A stretch of DNA of 54,228 bases from an uncultured Oscillospiraceae bacterium (lineage in GTDB: Bacteria; Bacillota; Clostridia; Oscillospirales; Oscillospiraceae), in NCBI GenBank assembly GCA_947627745.1, contig CANQXH010000004.1:1-54228 (forward strand). The letters are read 5' to 3'. The notes under the pieces were generated by a model. The model ran no database searches, was not told the DNA's origin, and saw only the letters and a program-made list of their open reading frames with translations. The number at the start of each line of letters is the position of its first letter. Within the stretch, counting starts at the first letter, position 1. This document shows, in pieces, positions 35,666 to 46,920 of this stretch. Both the position numbers and the translations under genes were made by a program.

Positions 35666-36511
35666 ATGCTGATACCACTTAAAAGAGAGGAATTTGATCA
35701 GTACATAGATTTTATATATGCGCTCGCTCTGGACCCGGCCAAGTCCGGCTATCCCACCTATGCGGATGGGATTAAGACCAAGGCGGATTTTGTGAATCGG
35801 TCTCTTCGCGCTTTTGAGCGGGAGAACGAGGGCATTCTGCTCTATGAGCGGGCGGGCAGAACCGCCGGGTGGATACACTATTATTACCTGTCCGAGGACA
35901 AATATCTTGACACCTGCTCCTTCTGCGTTGAGGATGGAATGGGCGACGCGATCGAAGAATTTGTCGCCTTCGCGCATGAGCGTTTTCCCGGAAGCGAGCT
36001 CTATCTGGGCTTCCCCGGAGAGAATACACAGGCGAAAGCGGTGCTGGAGGCCGAAGGCTTTACCTGTATTGAACGAGCTTTTAACGATGTGTTTGACCTT
36101 GGCCGTTACGAGCCCCGGCAGCCGAACACGGATGTGATACCGGTGACGAGGGAGAATTTTGAACTGTTCCGCGCTCTCCATGCCGGGCATGAGGAAATGT
36201 ATTGGAACTCGGACAGGCTGCTTGCGAACATGGACGACTGGCGGCTGCTGCTGTATATGCCCGGCGGTGTGCCGATGGGAGCCCTCCAAGCCCGGAAGGA
36301 CAGCGAGATGGGGGAGATATTCGGCATGTTTTTCCCAGCCGCCTATGACGCCGAGGCATACTGGGCGTTGGTGACGGCGGCCTTGAACGGAGCAAAGGCC
36401 GACGGGGCTGGGTCCATGGTATTTTTCAATGACCGTGAGAGTCAGGCGGACGCGCTGGCCTTGGGCTTTCGGTGCGTGGGGGAGTACATGTGTTATCAAG
36501 GGGCGGTGTGA
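35666..36511 (+). CDS. GNAT-family N-acetyltransferase-like protein
   Basis: LYLGFPGENTQAKAVLEAEGFTCIERAFNDVFDL and second GNAT-like half with ALALGFRCVGEYMCYQ. Confidence 0.75.
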   Translation: MLIPLKREEFDQYIDFIYALALDPAKSGYPTYADGIKTKADFVNRSLRAFERENEGILLYERAGRTAGWIHYYYLSEDKYLDTCSFCVEDGMGDAIEEFVAFAHERFPGSELYLGFPGENTQAKAVLEAEGFTCIERAFNDVFDLGRYEPRQPNTDVIPVTRENFELFRALHAGHEEMYWNSDRLLANMDDWRLLLYMPGGVPMGALQARKDSEMGEIFGMFFPAAYDAEAYWALVTAALNGAKADGAGSMVFFNDRESQADALALGFRCVGEYMCYQGAV

Positions 36512-36578
36512 CTGGCGGAGTACGATGTATCCGCGCCTGTGCGGCCTTGACGGCCCCGCGCCCCTGCCTGTTACAAAA

Positions 36579-36610
36579 AACGCTCCCGCCTTTTAGGCGG
36601 GAGCGAAAAA
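36579..36610. terminator. bidirectional terminator
   Basis: CGCTCCCGCCT-tt-AGGCGGGAGCG flanked by A6 and A5T5. Confidence 0.85.
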
Positions 36611-36613
36611 TTT

Positions 36614-37015
36614 TTACGCCGGGTACATATTGGTCAGCAGCAGTAACAGCGGCAGCACCAGGGAGAATACGCTGATGATCCATGGATACATGGTCCTGCG
36701 GGAGCAGAACATCAGCACCAGACACAGCACCGTCAGCACCAGGGGACCCATCACCGCGGCGTTCCGGGAGATCATCAGGGCAAATTCCCCGGTGGTCTGC
36801 AAGTCGATCCCCACCTGCTCCGGCAGATGCTCCGTGTTGTACTGGGCCAGCTGAACGGCCAAAACCAGCACCGGGATGGACAGCAGGACCTTGCGCATCC
36901 GCACCAGGTATGTAAATACCAGCTTGAAGGCGTGGCCCACGCCCCCCAGAAACGTCCCCGTCGCGTCCAGACCCGGCTGGAGCCGCTCCCGGAAGGAGAG
37001 ATATTTTTCCGTCAT
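36614..37015 (-). CDS. hypothetical membrane protein
   Basis: Two to three hydrophobic segments; start MTEKYLSFRERLQPG. Confidence 0.7.
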   Translation of the reverse strand: MTEKYLSFRERLQPGLDATGTFLGGVGHAFKLVFTYLVRMRKVLLSIPVLVLAVQLAQYNTEHLPEQVGIDLQTTGEFALMISRNAAVMGPLVLTVLCLVLMFCSRRTMYPWIISVFSLVLPLLLLLTNMYPA

Positions 37016-37131
37016 CGTGTTGCCGTCACGCATAAGCCACCTCCGCGCCCAAACCGGGCTTCCCGCGTTTTCTCTAGTATAGCATATTTTCCGGCAGGAT
37101 GCAAGAGAGAGAAATTGGAAGAAACGGTGAA

Positions 37132-37190
37132 TTAGTCCATTTTAACGGACTAAATCTGTGATATCCTTGTGTCAGAAATACACAAGGAGG
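37132..37190 (+). promoter_or_regulatory. leader with two inverted repeats; second one overlaps the Shine-Dalgarno
   Basis: TTAGTCC-8-GGACTAA and TCCTTGTGT-cagaaat-ACACAAGGA, the latter overlapping AAGGAGG. Confidence 0.6.
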
Positions 37191-37198
37191 TTTTATTG

Positions 37199-37378
37199 AT
37201 GAGACAGTCCGCAGCCCTTCGTTTAGAGCCCATGCCTGCCCCGCCCGTGCGGGAGCCCATTCCCTTTCCCAACGCCGCGCCCAAGGTGAAGTGGAGCCAC
37301 CGGCTCCTGGACGCCCTGCTGATGCTGGCCATTGCCGGCAGTGTGGCGGCGATCGTCGCCATGCTGCTGGTGCTCTAG
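37199..37378 (+). CDS. small single-TM protein (59 aa)
   Basis: MRQSAALRLEPMPAPPVREPIPFPNAAPKVKWSHRLLDALLMLAIAGSVAAIVAMLLVL; strong RBS. Confidence 0.75.
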   Translation: MRQSAALRLEPMPAPPVREPIPFPNAAPKVKWSHRLLDALLMLAIAGSVAAIVAMLLVL

Positions 37379-38145
37379 CTCCGCCGGTTTTCCCGGTAAA
37401 GAATCGCCAGGCCCTTCAGCACCAGATCCTGATCGTAGATCATGGGGGTAGCGCACAGAGGCGTCAGGAAGGGGGCGATGCCCCCGGTGGCGATGACCGT
37501 AGTCTTTTGGCCCAGTTCCGCTTCGATCCGGGCAACCATGCCGTCCAGCATGGAGGCGGCGCCCAGCAGGACGCCGCTGCGCATGGCGTCGATGGTATTC
37601 CGACCGATGACCCGCTTGGGCTTGTCCAGCTGGATGCCGGGCAGCAGGGCGGTGCTGCTCATGAGCGCGTCCAGGGAGATCTGGACTCCCGGGCAGATGC
37701 AGCCGCCGATGTGGGCCCCGTTTTTGTCCAGCACCGAGAAGGTGGTGGCGGTGCCCATGTCGATGAGGATCAGGGGCGGCTGGTGGCTTCTGAGAGCCGC
37801 CACATCCGCCGCCACCAGGTCCGCGCCGGTCTGGGCGGGGTTTTCCAGAAGGATGTTTAACCCGGTTTTCAGTCCCGGGCCCACCACCAGTGGGTGCTTG
37901 CCGGTGAGCTTCTCAATGGCGGCGCGGAAGTCGTTGAGCACCTGGGGTACCACGCTGGCGATGATGGCGCCTTCAATTTGGCCGGGGGCGAGACCGTTTA
38001 CATCCAGCAGGATCTTCAGATCCACGCTGTACTGATCCGCGGTTTTCCCCGGCTCCGTCCTTATGCGGGCCTGGAACCGGAGGGCGTCCCCTTCAAAGCC
38101 GCCCAGAACAATATGAGAGTTGCCGATATCCACCGTCAGGATCAT
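37375..38145 (-). CDS. coaX: type III pantothenate kinase
   Basis: MILTVDIGNSHIVLGGFEG; PLILIDMGTATTFSVLD; IGGCICPGVQISLDAL. Confidence 0.96.
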   Translation of the reverse strand: MILTVDIGNSHIVLGGFEGDALRFQARIRTEPGKTADQYSVDLKILLDVNGLAPGQIEGAIIASVVPQVLNDFRAAIEKLTGKHPLVVGPGLKTGLNILLENPAQTGADLVAADVAALRSHQPPLILIDMGTATTFSVLDKNGAHIGGCICPGVQISLDALMSSTALLPGIQLDKPKRVIGRNTIDAMRSGVLLGAASMLDGMVARIEAELGQKTTVIATGGIAPFLTPLCATPMIYDQDLVLKGLAILYRENRRS

Positions 38146-38636
38146 GGCTTTTCCTCCAAATCTTCCCGGGTCAGGATGGCGCAGCGGATGATGGAGCCAT
38201 CTTTTGTTTCGATCAGTCCGGCGGTTCCGGCAAAGCCGCAGCTGCCCGGATTCAGCACCCAAAGCCCGTCGGGCTCCTGACGGCACAGGGGCTCATGGGT
38301 GTGCCCGAACAGCACCGCCTGGGCGTGGGCCTCCTGGGCGTCCTTTAGAAGCCGGCCCAGGCCCAGCTTTACATGCTGCATATGCCCGTGGGTCATGTAC
38401 AGCTTCACACCGCCCACGGGGTAGCACAGGGTCATGGCTGTGGACCCCGGCACCCGGTACAGGTCGCAGTTTCCCGGCACCTGATGGACCACCAGATGGG
38501 GATTCTCCTCCGCCAGGACCTGCCCGTCGGCGTAATAGTCTCCCAAATGAATGATGGCCTCGGGCTGGACCTTGGCCACATAGGCCCGCATGGTGCGGAG
38601 CACCGAGTGGGAGTCGGACAGAACCAATATTCGCAT
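38142..38636 (-). CDS. YfcE/MJ0936-type metallophosphoesterase
   Basis: MRILVLSDSH; HLGDYYADG; VPGNCD; THGH; FGHTHEP; LNPGS. Confidence 0.95.
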   Translation of the reverse strand: MRILVLSDSHSVLRTMRAYVAKVQPEAIIHLGDYYADGQVLAEENPHLVVHQVPGNCDLYRVPGSTAMTLCYPVGGVKLYMTHGHMQHVKLGLGRLLKDAQEAHAQAVLFGHTHEPLCRQEPDGLWVLNPGSCGFAGTAGLIETKDGSIIRCAILTREDLEEKP

Positions 38637-38724
38637 GGGAAGCGCCCCCTTTCTCCCGCCGTGTACAGATTTTTCCCGCCCTTCAGGCGGAAAAACGACT
38701 TGCATTCCTTTGCGGTGCCTTTTC

Positions 38725-38745
38725 CTCCCGCCCGCAGGGCGGGAG
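38725..38745. repeat. perfect 9-bp hairpin CTCCCGCCC-gca-GGGCGGGAG
   Basis: Direct reading, within a cluster of intergenic hairpins. Confidence 0.8.
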
Positions 38746-38764
38746 AATAAGGACAAAATCAAAG

Positions 38765-38791
38765 TATAATAGCCGCCTTGCGGCTATTATA
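38765..38791. repeat. second copy of 27-bp palindrome TATAATAGCCGC-ctt-GCGGCTATTATA
   Basis: Same arms as 730-756. Confidence 0.9.
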
Positions 38792-38831
38792 CCATGAAAT
38801 GGCCCTCCGCGCAATCCCAAAATCAATGAGA

Positions 38832-38858
38832 AAACCGGCGCCGTTCCGGCGCCGGTTT
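38832..38858 (-). terminator. rpmB terminator
   Basis: AAACCGGCGCC-gttcc-GGCGCCGGTTT; minus-strand T-rich 3' side. Confidence 0.75.
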
Positions 38859-38865
38859 GTATTTG

Positions 38866-39054
38866 TCAGATGGCACGCTGGACCTTGTTGGAACGAAGGC
38901 ATCTGGTACAAGCGTACACATGGCACGGCGTTCCATTGACGATGGCCTTGACGCGTTTGACATTGGGCTTCCATGCCCGGTTGGAGCGTCTGTGGGAGTG
39001 AGAAACCTTGATTCCGAAGGTCACACCCTTGCCGCAATAATCACACTTTGCCAT
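38866..39054 (-). CDS. rpmB: 50S ribosomal protein L28
   Basis: MAKCDYCGKGVTFGIKVSHSHRRSNRAWKPNVKRVK...CTRCLRSNKVQRAI. Confidence 0.96.
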   Translation of the reverse strand: MAKCDYCGKGVTFGIKVSHSHRRSNRAWKPNVKRVKAIVNGTPCHVYACTRCLRSNKVQRAI

Positions 39055-39175
39055 TCCCGCACCTCCTATCCACACTGATTTGGCCGCGCTTTTCAAAGCG
39101 CCCTAGTATGATACCAAAGTTTCGGGAAAAAAGCAAGTCTTTTTTCGTAATTTTTTATCTTTTTTGAAAATTTGA

Positions 39176-39204
39176 TTGCTATTTTGCTTTTCAGCAGGTA
39201 TAAT
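39176..39204 (+). promoter_or_regulatory. hprK promoter TTGCTA-17-TATAAT
   Basis: Hexamers with 17-nt spacer. Confidence 0.75.
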
Positions 39205-39277
39205 AGCCCAGTAAGGCAGGGGGCGGGGAAAGAATTCTCTCCGCCGGTAGGAATTTTGGGTGAAGGAAGGTCCGAAT

Positions 39278-40228
39278 ATGGTAGAGACCTACAGTGTTCC
39301 GCTGAAAACGCTGGTGCAGGCGTTTCATTTGGAGGTGGTTTACAGCGCCACCGACTATGGCTCCATCCGGCTGACGGTGGAGGATGTGGCCCGGCCCGGG
39401 CTCCAGCTGGCGGGGTACTTTGACCATTTTGAACCCATGCGCCTCCAGGTCATCGGCAATGTGGAGGCCAGCTATCTGCGCAAGCTCACCGCCACCGAGC
39501 GGGCACTGACGCTGGATCGGCTGTTTTCCTACAAATTCCCGGCGCTGCTCCTGTCCCGAAACCTGAAGCCCAGTCCGGAGCTGATGAATGTCGCCAAAAA
39601 GCACAACGTCACTGTTCTGCGCAGCCCGGAGGCTACCAGCACCATCGTTTCCGCCATCATCGCCTACTTGAAAGCTGCCCTGGCCCCCCGGATCACCCGC
39701 CATGGGGTACTGATGGAGGTCTACGGCGAGGGAGTCCTTCTGGTGGGGGACAGCGGCATCGGCAAAAGCGAGGCCGCCGTGGAGCTGGTGAAGCGGGGCC
39801 ATCGCCTGATCGCCGACGACGCTGTGGAGATCCGGAAGATCTCCGAGACCTCCCTGGTGGGCACCGCCCCGGAGCTGATCCGCAATTACATCGAGCTCAG
39901 AGGCATCGGCATCATCAACGTGGCCACCCTGTTTGGCGTGGGCGCCATTAAGCTGGAAAACGAGATCAATCTGGTGGTGAACGTGGTGCCCTGGAACAGC
40001 CAGGATGTGTACGACCGGCTGGGGCTGGAGGATCAGTACATGGACATTCTGGGGGTGAAGGTCCCAATGAACACCATTCCCATCACCCCGGGCCGGAACC
40101 TGGCCATCATTTTGGAGGTGGCGGCCATGAACAACCGGCAGCGGAAAATGGGCTACAACGCCGCCCAGGAGTTCACGGAGCAGATCAACCGGCACTTTGA
40201 TCAGGATATCGGAAAGACGCTGCTGTAA
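39278..40228 (+). CDS. hprK: HPr kinase/phosphorylase
   Basis: GVLLVGDSGIGKSEAAVELVKRGHRLIADDAVEI; ELRGIGIINVATLFGVGAI. Confidence 0.97.
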   Translation: MVETYSVPLKTLVQAFHLEVVYSATDYGSIRLTVEDVARPGLQLAGYFDHFEPMRLQVIGNVEASYLRKLTATERALTLDRLFSYKFPALLLSRNLKPSPELMNVAKKHNVTVLRSPEATSTIVSAIIAYLKAALAPRITRHGVLMEVYGEGVLLVGDSGIGKSEAAVELVKRGHRLIADDAVEIRKISETSLVGTAPELIRNYIELRGIGIINVATLFGVGAIKLENEINLVVNVVPWNSQDVYDRLGLEDQYMDILGVKVPMNTIPITPGRNLAIILEVAAMNNRQRKMGYNAAQEFTEQINRHFDQDIGKTLL

Positions 40229-41217
40229 TGAAGGAATTGACCATCGGTCCCAACGACGCGGGCCAGCGTCTGGACCGTTTTTTGAGTAAGGCGGTGCCCC
40301 TGCTGCCTGCCTCCCTGGCTCAGAAGTACATCCGCCTGAAGCGGATCAAGCGCAACGGCGCCCGGGCGGAGCGGGACACCCGGCTGGAAGCCGGGGACGT
40401 GTTGCAGCTTTATATCAACGACGAGTTCTTTGAGACCCCCCGGCAGGATAACGCCTACCTCACCGTGACGAGTCCCCGGCTGAATCTGGTGTACGAGGAC
40501 GAAAACATCTTGCTTGCGGACAAGCGCCCGGGTTTAGCGGTCCATCCCCACGACGGGGCGGAGTACGGCCGGACCCTGATCGACCACATCCAGGCATACT
40601 TGTATCAGAAGGGGGAGTGGCGGCCGAGAGGGGAGAACGTCTTCGCCCCGGCGCTGTGCAACCGGATCGACCGGAACACCGGGGGCATCGTCATCGCCGC
40701 GAAAAACGCGGAGGCCCTGCGAATTCTCAACCAGAAGATCAAGGACAGGGAGCTGGAAAAGGTCTATCTCGCCATTGTGGAGGGGACCCCCAAGCCCCGG
40801 GAGGGATCGCTGACCGGATTTCTCTTCAAGGATTCGGTGAAAAACCGGGTCTTTATCACGGATCAGCCCCAGCCCGGCGCCAAGAGCTGCCGGACGGACT
40901 ACCGGGTTTTGGAGAGCCGGAACGGACTGTCGTTGGTAGAGTGCCGCCTGATCACCGGCCGGACCCATCAGATCCGGGCCCAGTTCGCCCATGCCGGGCA
41001 CCCCCTGCTGGGGGACGGGAAATATGGGAAGCTGGACAAGCGGTTTGACCGGAATTATCAGGCCCTGTACGCCTACCGGCTGGCCTTCCGCTTTTTGACC
41101 CCCGGCGGTGCGCTCCAGTATCTGGACGGACGGGAATTTCGGGTGGAAAAGGTAGATTTTGTGGAGGAATATTTCCCAGGATTTTCCCCGGAGCGGGTAA
41201 AAAAAGAAGAAAAATAG
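40228..41217 (+). CDS. RluA-family pseudouridine synthase
   Basis: S4-like N-terminus; NRIDRNTGGIVIAAKN; TGRTHQIRAQFAHAGHPLLGDGKYG. Confidence 0.95.
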   Translation: MKELTIGPNDAGQRLDRFLSKAVPLLPASLAQKYIRLKRIKRNGARAERDTRLEAGDVLQLYINDEFFETPRQDNAYLTVTSPRLNLVYEDENILLADKRPGLAVHPHDGAEYGRTLIDHIQAYLYQKGEWRPRGENVFAPALCNRIDRNTGGIVIAAKNAEALRILNQKIKDRELEKVYLAIVEGTPKPREGSLTGFLFKDSVKNRVFITDQPQPGAKSCRTDYRVLESRNGLSLVECRLITGRTHQIRAQFAHAGHPLLGDGKYGKLDKRFDRNYQALYAYRLAFRFLTPGGALQYLDGREFRVEKVDFVEEYFPGFSPERVKKEEK

Positions 41218-41230
41218 CGAAAACCAAAGG

Positions 41231-41260
41231 AAAGGCCGCCGGCTCAACCGGCGGCCTTTT
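41231..41260. terminator. bidirectional terminator between rluA-family gene and atpC
   Basis: AAAGGCCGCCGG-ctcaa-CCGGCGGCCTTTT. Confidence 0.85.
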
Positions 41261-41267
41261 AGGCTTC

Positions 41268-43072
<1,805 letters not shown>

Positions 43073-43128
43073 CTACAACTCCTTGTTAAGTAATGGAACA
43101 GGGCGGTTTGGAAAATTTCCGAGGCCCT

Positions 43129-43974
43129 TTATGCCCCGGCCACAATCTCGGTGATCTCTTGGGTAATGGCGGCCTGGCGGGCCCGGTTGAATTTCAGGCT
43201 CAGGTCTGCGATCATATCCTCCGCGTTGGAGGTGGCGGAGTCCATGGCGGTGCGGCGGGCAGCCTGCTCGGCGGCCCGGCTCTCGCACAGGGCGCCATAA
43301 AGGATACCGCCCAGGTATTCCGGGATAATGGCGTCAAACACGGCCCCGCTGTCCGGCTCGTAGAGGATTTCCGGGCCGGAGGGCCTCTTTTCCGCCGATT
43401 CCTGCCGCAGCAGGGGCAGCAACCGCAATGTAGCGGGGGTCTGGGACAGGACGGAGACAAAATTGGTGTACCCCACCCGGATTTCGTCAAATTCTCCCGC
43501 CAGGTAGGCTTTGCACAGCGTCTTCGCCATGGTGAAGCAGTCCCCCACGGACACATCCTCGGCGACGCTGTAAGCCTCCGTCAGGATCGGCGTCTTTCGG
43601 GCGTGGAAAAAGTCCGTCGCCTTTTTCCCCAGGGGAAGGACGGAGGCGTTTTTTCCCTCCATCTCGGCGTAGCAGAGCTTTAGAATATTGCTGTTGTAGC
43701 CCCCTGCCAGACCCCGGTCCCCGGCGATGACCACATAGGCCACCCGGTTTCCCGTCCGGGGCAGCAGGTAGGGGGAGGAGAACTCCCGGTTGGAGTCCAC
43801 AATGTCGTTGATGGTTTCGTACAGGATCTCAAAATAGGGCCGGGAACATAGCACCTGGGTCTGGGCCCGGCGGAGCTTGGAGGCGGCGACCATTTCCATG
43901 GCCTTGGTAATCTGCTTGGTACTCTCCATGCTCTTGATGCGGTTTTTGATCTCCTTGGTGGAAACGCCAGCCAT
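43129..43974 (-). CDS. atpG: ATP synthase F1 gamma subunit
   Basis: KEIKNRIKSMESTKQITKAMEMVAASKLRRAQ. Confidence 0.96.
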   Translation of the reverse strand: MAGVSTKEIKNRIKSMESTKQITKAMEMVAASKLRRAQTQVLCSRPYFEILYETINDIVDSNREFSSPYLLPRTGNRVAYVVIAGDRGLAGGYNSNILKLCYAEMEGKNASVLPLGKKATDFFHARKTPILTEAYSVAEDVSVGDCFTMAKTLCKAYLAGEFDEIRVGYTNFVSVLSQTPATLRLLPLLRQESAEKRPSGPEILYEPDSGAVFDAIIPEYLGGILYGALCESRAAEQAARRTAMDSATSNAEDMIADLSLKFNRARQAAITQEITEIVAGA

Positions 43975-43989
43975 GGGCGGCCTCCTTCC

Positions 43990-45501
43990 TTATACCGGGT
44001 TGAATTCCGCCAGCAGGGCGGTGAGGGCTTCCTTCAGCGCCTCCTCCGTGGCCGGTTCCAGCTTGCCGGTGGCGCGGATGGCCTCCAGGATCCCGCTATG
44101 CCGGTTTTCCAGGTATTCGGAGAGCCGTGCTTCAAATTCGGGGATCCGCTCCACCGCCACGTCCTTCAGGTAGCCGTTGGTCACGGCGTAGAGGATGCAC
44201 ACCTGGTGGGCCACCTCCACGGGGGCGTTGTTCTTCTGCTTCAACACCGCTACGATCCGCTCGCCCAGGGCCAGCCGGGCTTTGGTGTCCGCGTCCAGGT
44301 CGGAGCCGAACTGGGCGAAGCTCTGCAGCTCCCGGTACTGGGAATAGAGCAACTTTAGGGAACCCGCCACCTTTTTCATGGCCTTGATCTGGGCCGCGCC
44401 GCCTACCCGGGACACGGAAATGCCCGGGTTCACGGCGGGCATGATCCCGGAATTGAACAGCTCGGATTCCAGGAAGATCTGCCCGTCGGTGATGGAAATG
44501 ACGTTGGTGGGGATGTAGGCGGACACGTCGCCGGCCTGAGTCTCGATGATGGGCAGGGCGGTCAGACTGCCGCCGCCCTTCTCCGGGGCCAGGTGGGCCG
44601 CCCGCTCCAGCAGCCGGGAGTGGAGGTAGAACACGTCGCCGGGATAGGCCTCCCGTCCGGGGGGACGGCGGATCAGCAGGGAAATGGCCCGGTAGGCCAC
44701 GGCGTGCTTGCTCAGGTCGTCGTAAATGCACAGCACGTCCTTGCCCTGATGCATAAAGTATTCGCCCATGGTGCAGCCGGAGTAGGGAGCGATGTACTGC
44801 ATGGGAGCCAGCTCCGAGGCGGTGGCGGAGACCACGATGGTGTAGTCCATAGCCCCGCCCAGGGTCAGGTTGTTCACGATCTGAGCCACGGTGGACCGCT
44901 TCTGACCAATGGCCACATACACGCAGATGACGTTTTTCCCCTTCTGATTCAAAATGGTATCGGTGGCGATGGTGGTCTTGCCGGTCTGCCGGTCGCCGAT
45001 GATCAGCTCCCGCTGGCCCCGGCCGATGGGGATCATGGAGTCGATGGCCTTGATGCCGGTCTGTAAGGGCACGTTCACCGGCTCCCGGTCAATGATGCCC
45101 GGGGCGGGGGCTTCGATGGGGCGGTAGTCCGCCGCTTCGATGGGGCCTTTGCCGTCGATGGGCTGGCCCAGGGCGTCCACCACTCGGCCGATCAGCCCTT
45201 CCCCAACGGGAACGGACACCACCCGGCCGGTGCGTTTGACCGTGTCCCCCTCCTGGATGCCCTGATCGTTGCCCAGCACCACGATGGACACCGCATCCTC
45301 CTCCAGATTCTGGGCCATGCCGTAGGCGCCGTTGGGAAATTCCAACAGCTCGCCGGCCATGCAGTTGTCCAGCCCGGCGGCCCGGGCGATACCGTCGCCT
45401 ACCAGGATGACCACGCCGGTCTCGCTCTGCTCCAGGCGGGCCTCGTAATTTTTGATTTGTTCACGGATGATCTTGGTGATCTGTTCGTGTCTTGCTTCCA
45501 T
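43990..45501 (-). CDS. atpA: ATP synthase F1 alpha subunit
   Basis: [54 protein letters not shown]. Confidence 0.98.
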   Translation of the reverse strand: MEARHEQITKIIREQIKNYEARLEQSETGVVILVGDGIARAAGLDNCMAGELLEFPNGAYGMAQNLEEDAVSIVVLGNDQGIQEGDTVKRTGRVVSVPVGEGLIGRVVDALGQPIDGKGPIEAADYRPIEAPAPGIIDREPVNVPLQTGIKAIDSMIPIGRGQRELIIGDRQTGKTTIATDTILNQKGKNVICVYVAIGQKRSTVAQIVNNLTLGGAMDYTIVVSATASELAPMQYIAPYSGCTMGEYFMHQGKDVLCIYDDLSKHAVAYRAISLLIRRPPGREAYPGDVFYLHSRLLERAAHLAPEKGGGSLTALPIIETQAGDVSAYIPTNVISITDGQIFLESELFNSGIMPAVNPGISVSRVGGAAQIKAMKKVAGSLKLLYSQYRELQSFAQFGSDLDADTKARLALGERIVAVLKQKNNAPVEVAHQVCILYAVTNGYLKDVAVERIPEFEARLSEYLENRHSGILEAIRATGKLEPATEEALKEALTALLAEFNPV

Positions 45502-45531
45502 AGCGTCCCTGCTTTCTTATTCCGTCGGAGG

Positions 45532-46071
45532 TCACAGGACCGTGGAGCGCAGCATGGCCCGAATGGCGTCCAGCCTGCCCGCCACGGTGTCCTCCACCCG
45601 TTTTCCGTCATAGTCCAGCCGCACGCCCCCCAGGGTCTTGGGGTCCACCCGGCACTGGAGCTTCACGGTCTTGCCGGTAATCTGCTCCAGCTTTTCTGTC
45701 AAACGGCGGCATTGCTCGTCCGTGAGGGCCACGGCGGTGACCGCCGTCACGCTCACGATGCCGTTGTCGGCGTAGTACTGCTCCCGAAAGACCTTCACAC
45801 AGTCGGGAAACTGACGGGCATAGCCCTTTTCGGAGAGCAGCTTGATGAAATTCAGCACATAGGGCTCCACCCGGCCTCGCAGGGCCTGGTCGGCGATGGC
45901 GCGCCGCTCCTGCTTGGGCAGCGCCGGAGAATCCAGCAGCCGGAGATACCCGGGCTCCTGGGCAAAAATCTCAGACAGGGATTCCAGCTCCTCCAGCATC
46001 GAACCGGAGAGGCCTTCGTCCCGGGCCAGGTCGTAGAGCGCCTGGCCGTAGCGCTCGGCGGCGGGGCTCAT
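45532..46071 (-). CDS. atpH: ATP synthase F1 delta subunit
   Basis: AERYGQALYDLARDEGL...; position in atp operon. Confidence 0.94.
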   Translation of the reverse strand: MSPAAERYGQALYDLARDEGLSGSMLEELESLSEIFAQEPGYLRLLDSPALPKQERRAIADQALRGRVEPYVLNFIKLLSEKGYARQFPDCVKVFREQYYADNGIVSVTAVTAVALTDEQCRRLTEKLEQITGKTVKLQCRVDPKTLGGVRLDYDGKRVEDTVAGRLDAIRAMLRSTVL

Positions 46072-46571
46072 GCTTCACCACCCAACTGCTCGATGAAGCG
46101 GTCCACCAGGGCGGCCTGCTCATCGCCGTCCAGGCTCTTGCCCACGACCTTTCCGGCAATGGCCAGGGCCAGGTCGGAGATTTCGTCCTTGGCGTCGTTG
46201 ACCGCTTTTTTCCGCTCCTGGGCAATGTCCGCGGCAGCCTTCTGCCGGATGGCGTCGGCCTCCCGGTTGGCCTGGCGGAGGATCTCCTCCTCCCGGCTCT
46301 GGCCCCGGGCCACGGCCTCCTTCACCAGACGTTCTCCGGTGTCGGCGGCCACGGAGAGCTTCTGCTCATACTCCGCGCGCAGAGCCTCGGCCTCGGACCG
46401 GGCCTGACCGGCGGCGGCGTAGGTGTCGTCGATCTCCTTTTGGCGGGAATCGATCATCTTCATCACCGGGCCGAACAGGAATTTTTTCAGCACGAAAAAG
46501 AGGGCCAGAAAGTTGGCAAGGGCAAACAGGGCGTCCCACAGGTTCACGCCCATAAAATCTTCAAATCCCAC
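46068..46571 (-). CDS. atpF: ATP synthase Fo b subunit
   Basis: Single N-terminal TM plus long charged helix; operon position. Confidence 0.94.
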   Translation of the reverse strand: MGFEDFMGVNLWDALFALANFLALFFVLKKFLFGPVMKMIDSRQKEIDDTYAAAGQARSEAEALRAEYEQKLSVAADTGERLVKEAVARGQSREEEILRQANREADAIRQKAAADIAQERKKAVNDAKDEISDLALAIAGKVVGKSLDGDEQAALVDRFIEQLGGEA

Positions 46572-46611
46572 GCTTTTTCGCTCCTTTCGTCAAAAAATGG
46601 GGAGAAGAAGA

Positions 46612-46920
<309 letters not shown>

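Noticed and set aside
30940-36610. Direct att-like repeat of the tRNA-Val 3' end
   Set aside because: Searched by eye downstream to 36.6 kb without finding a convincing copy
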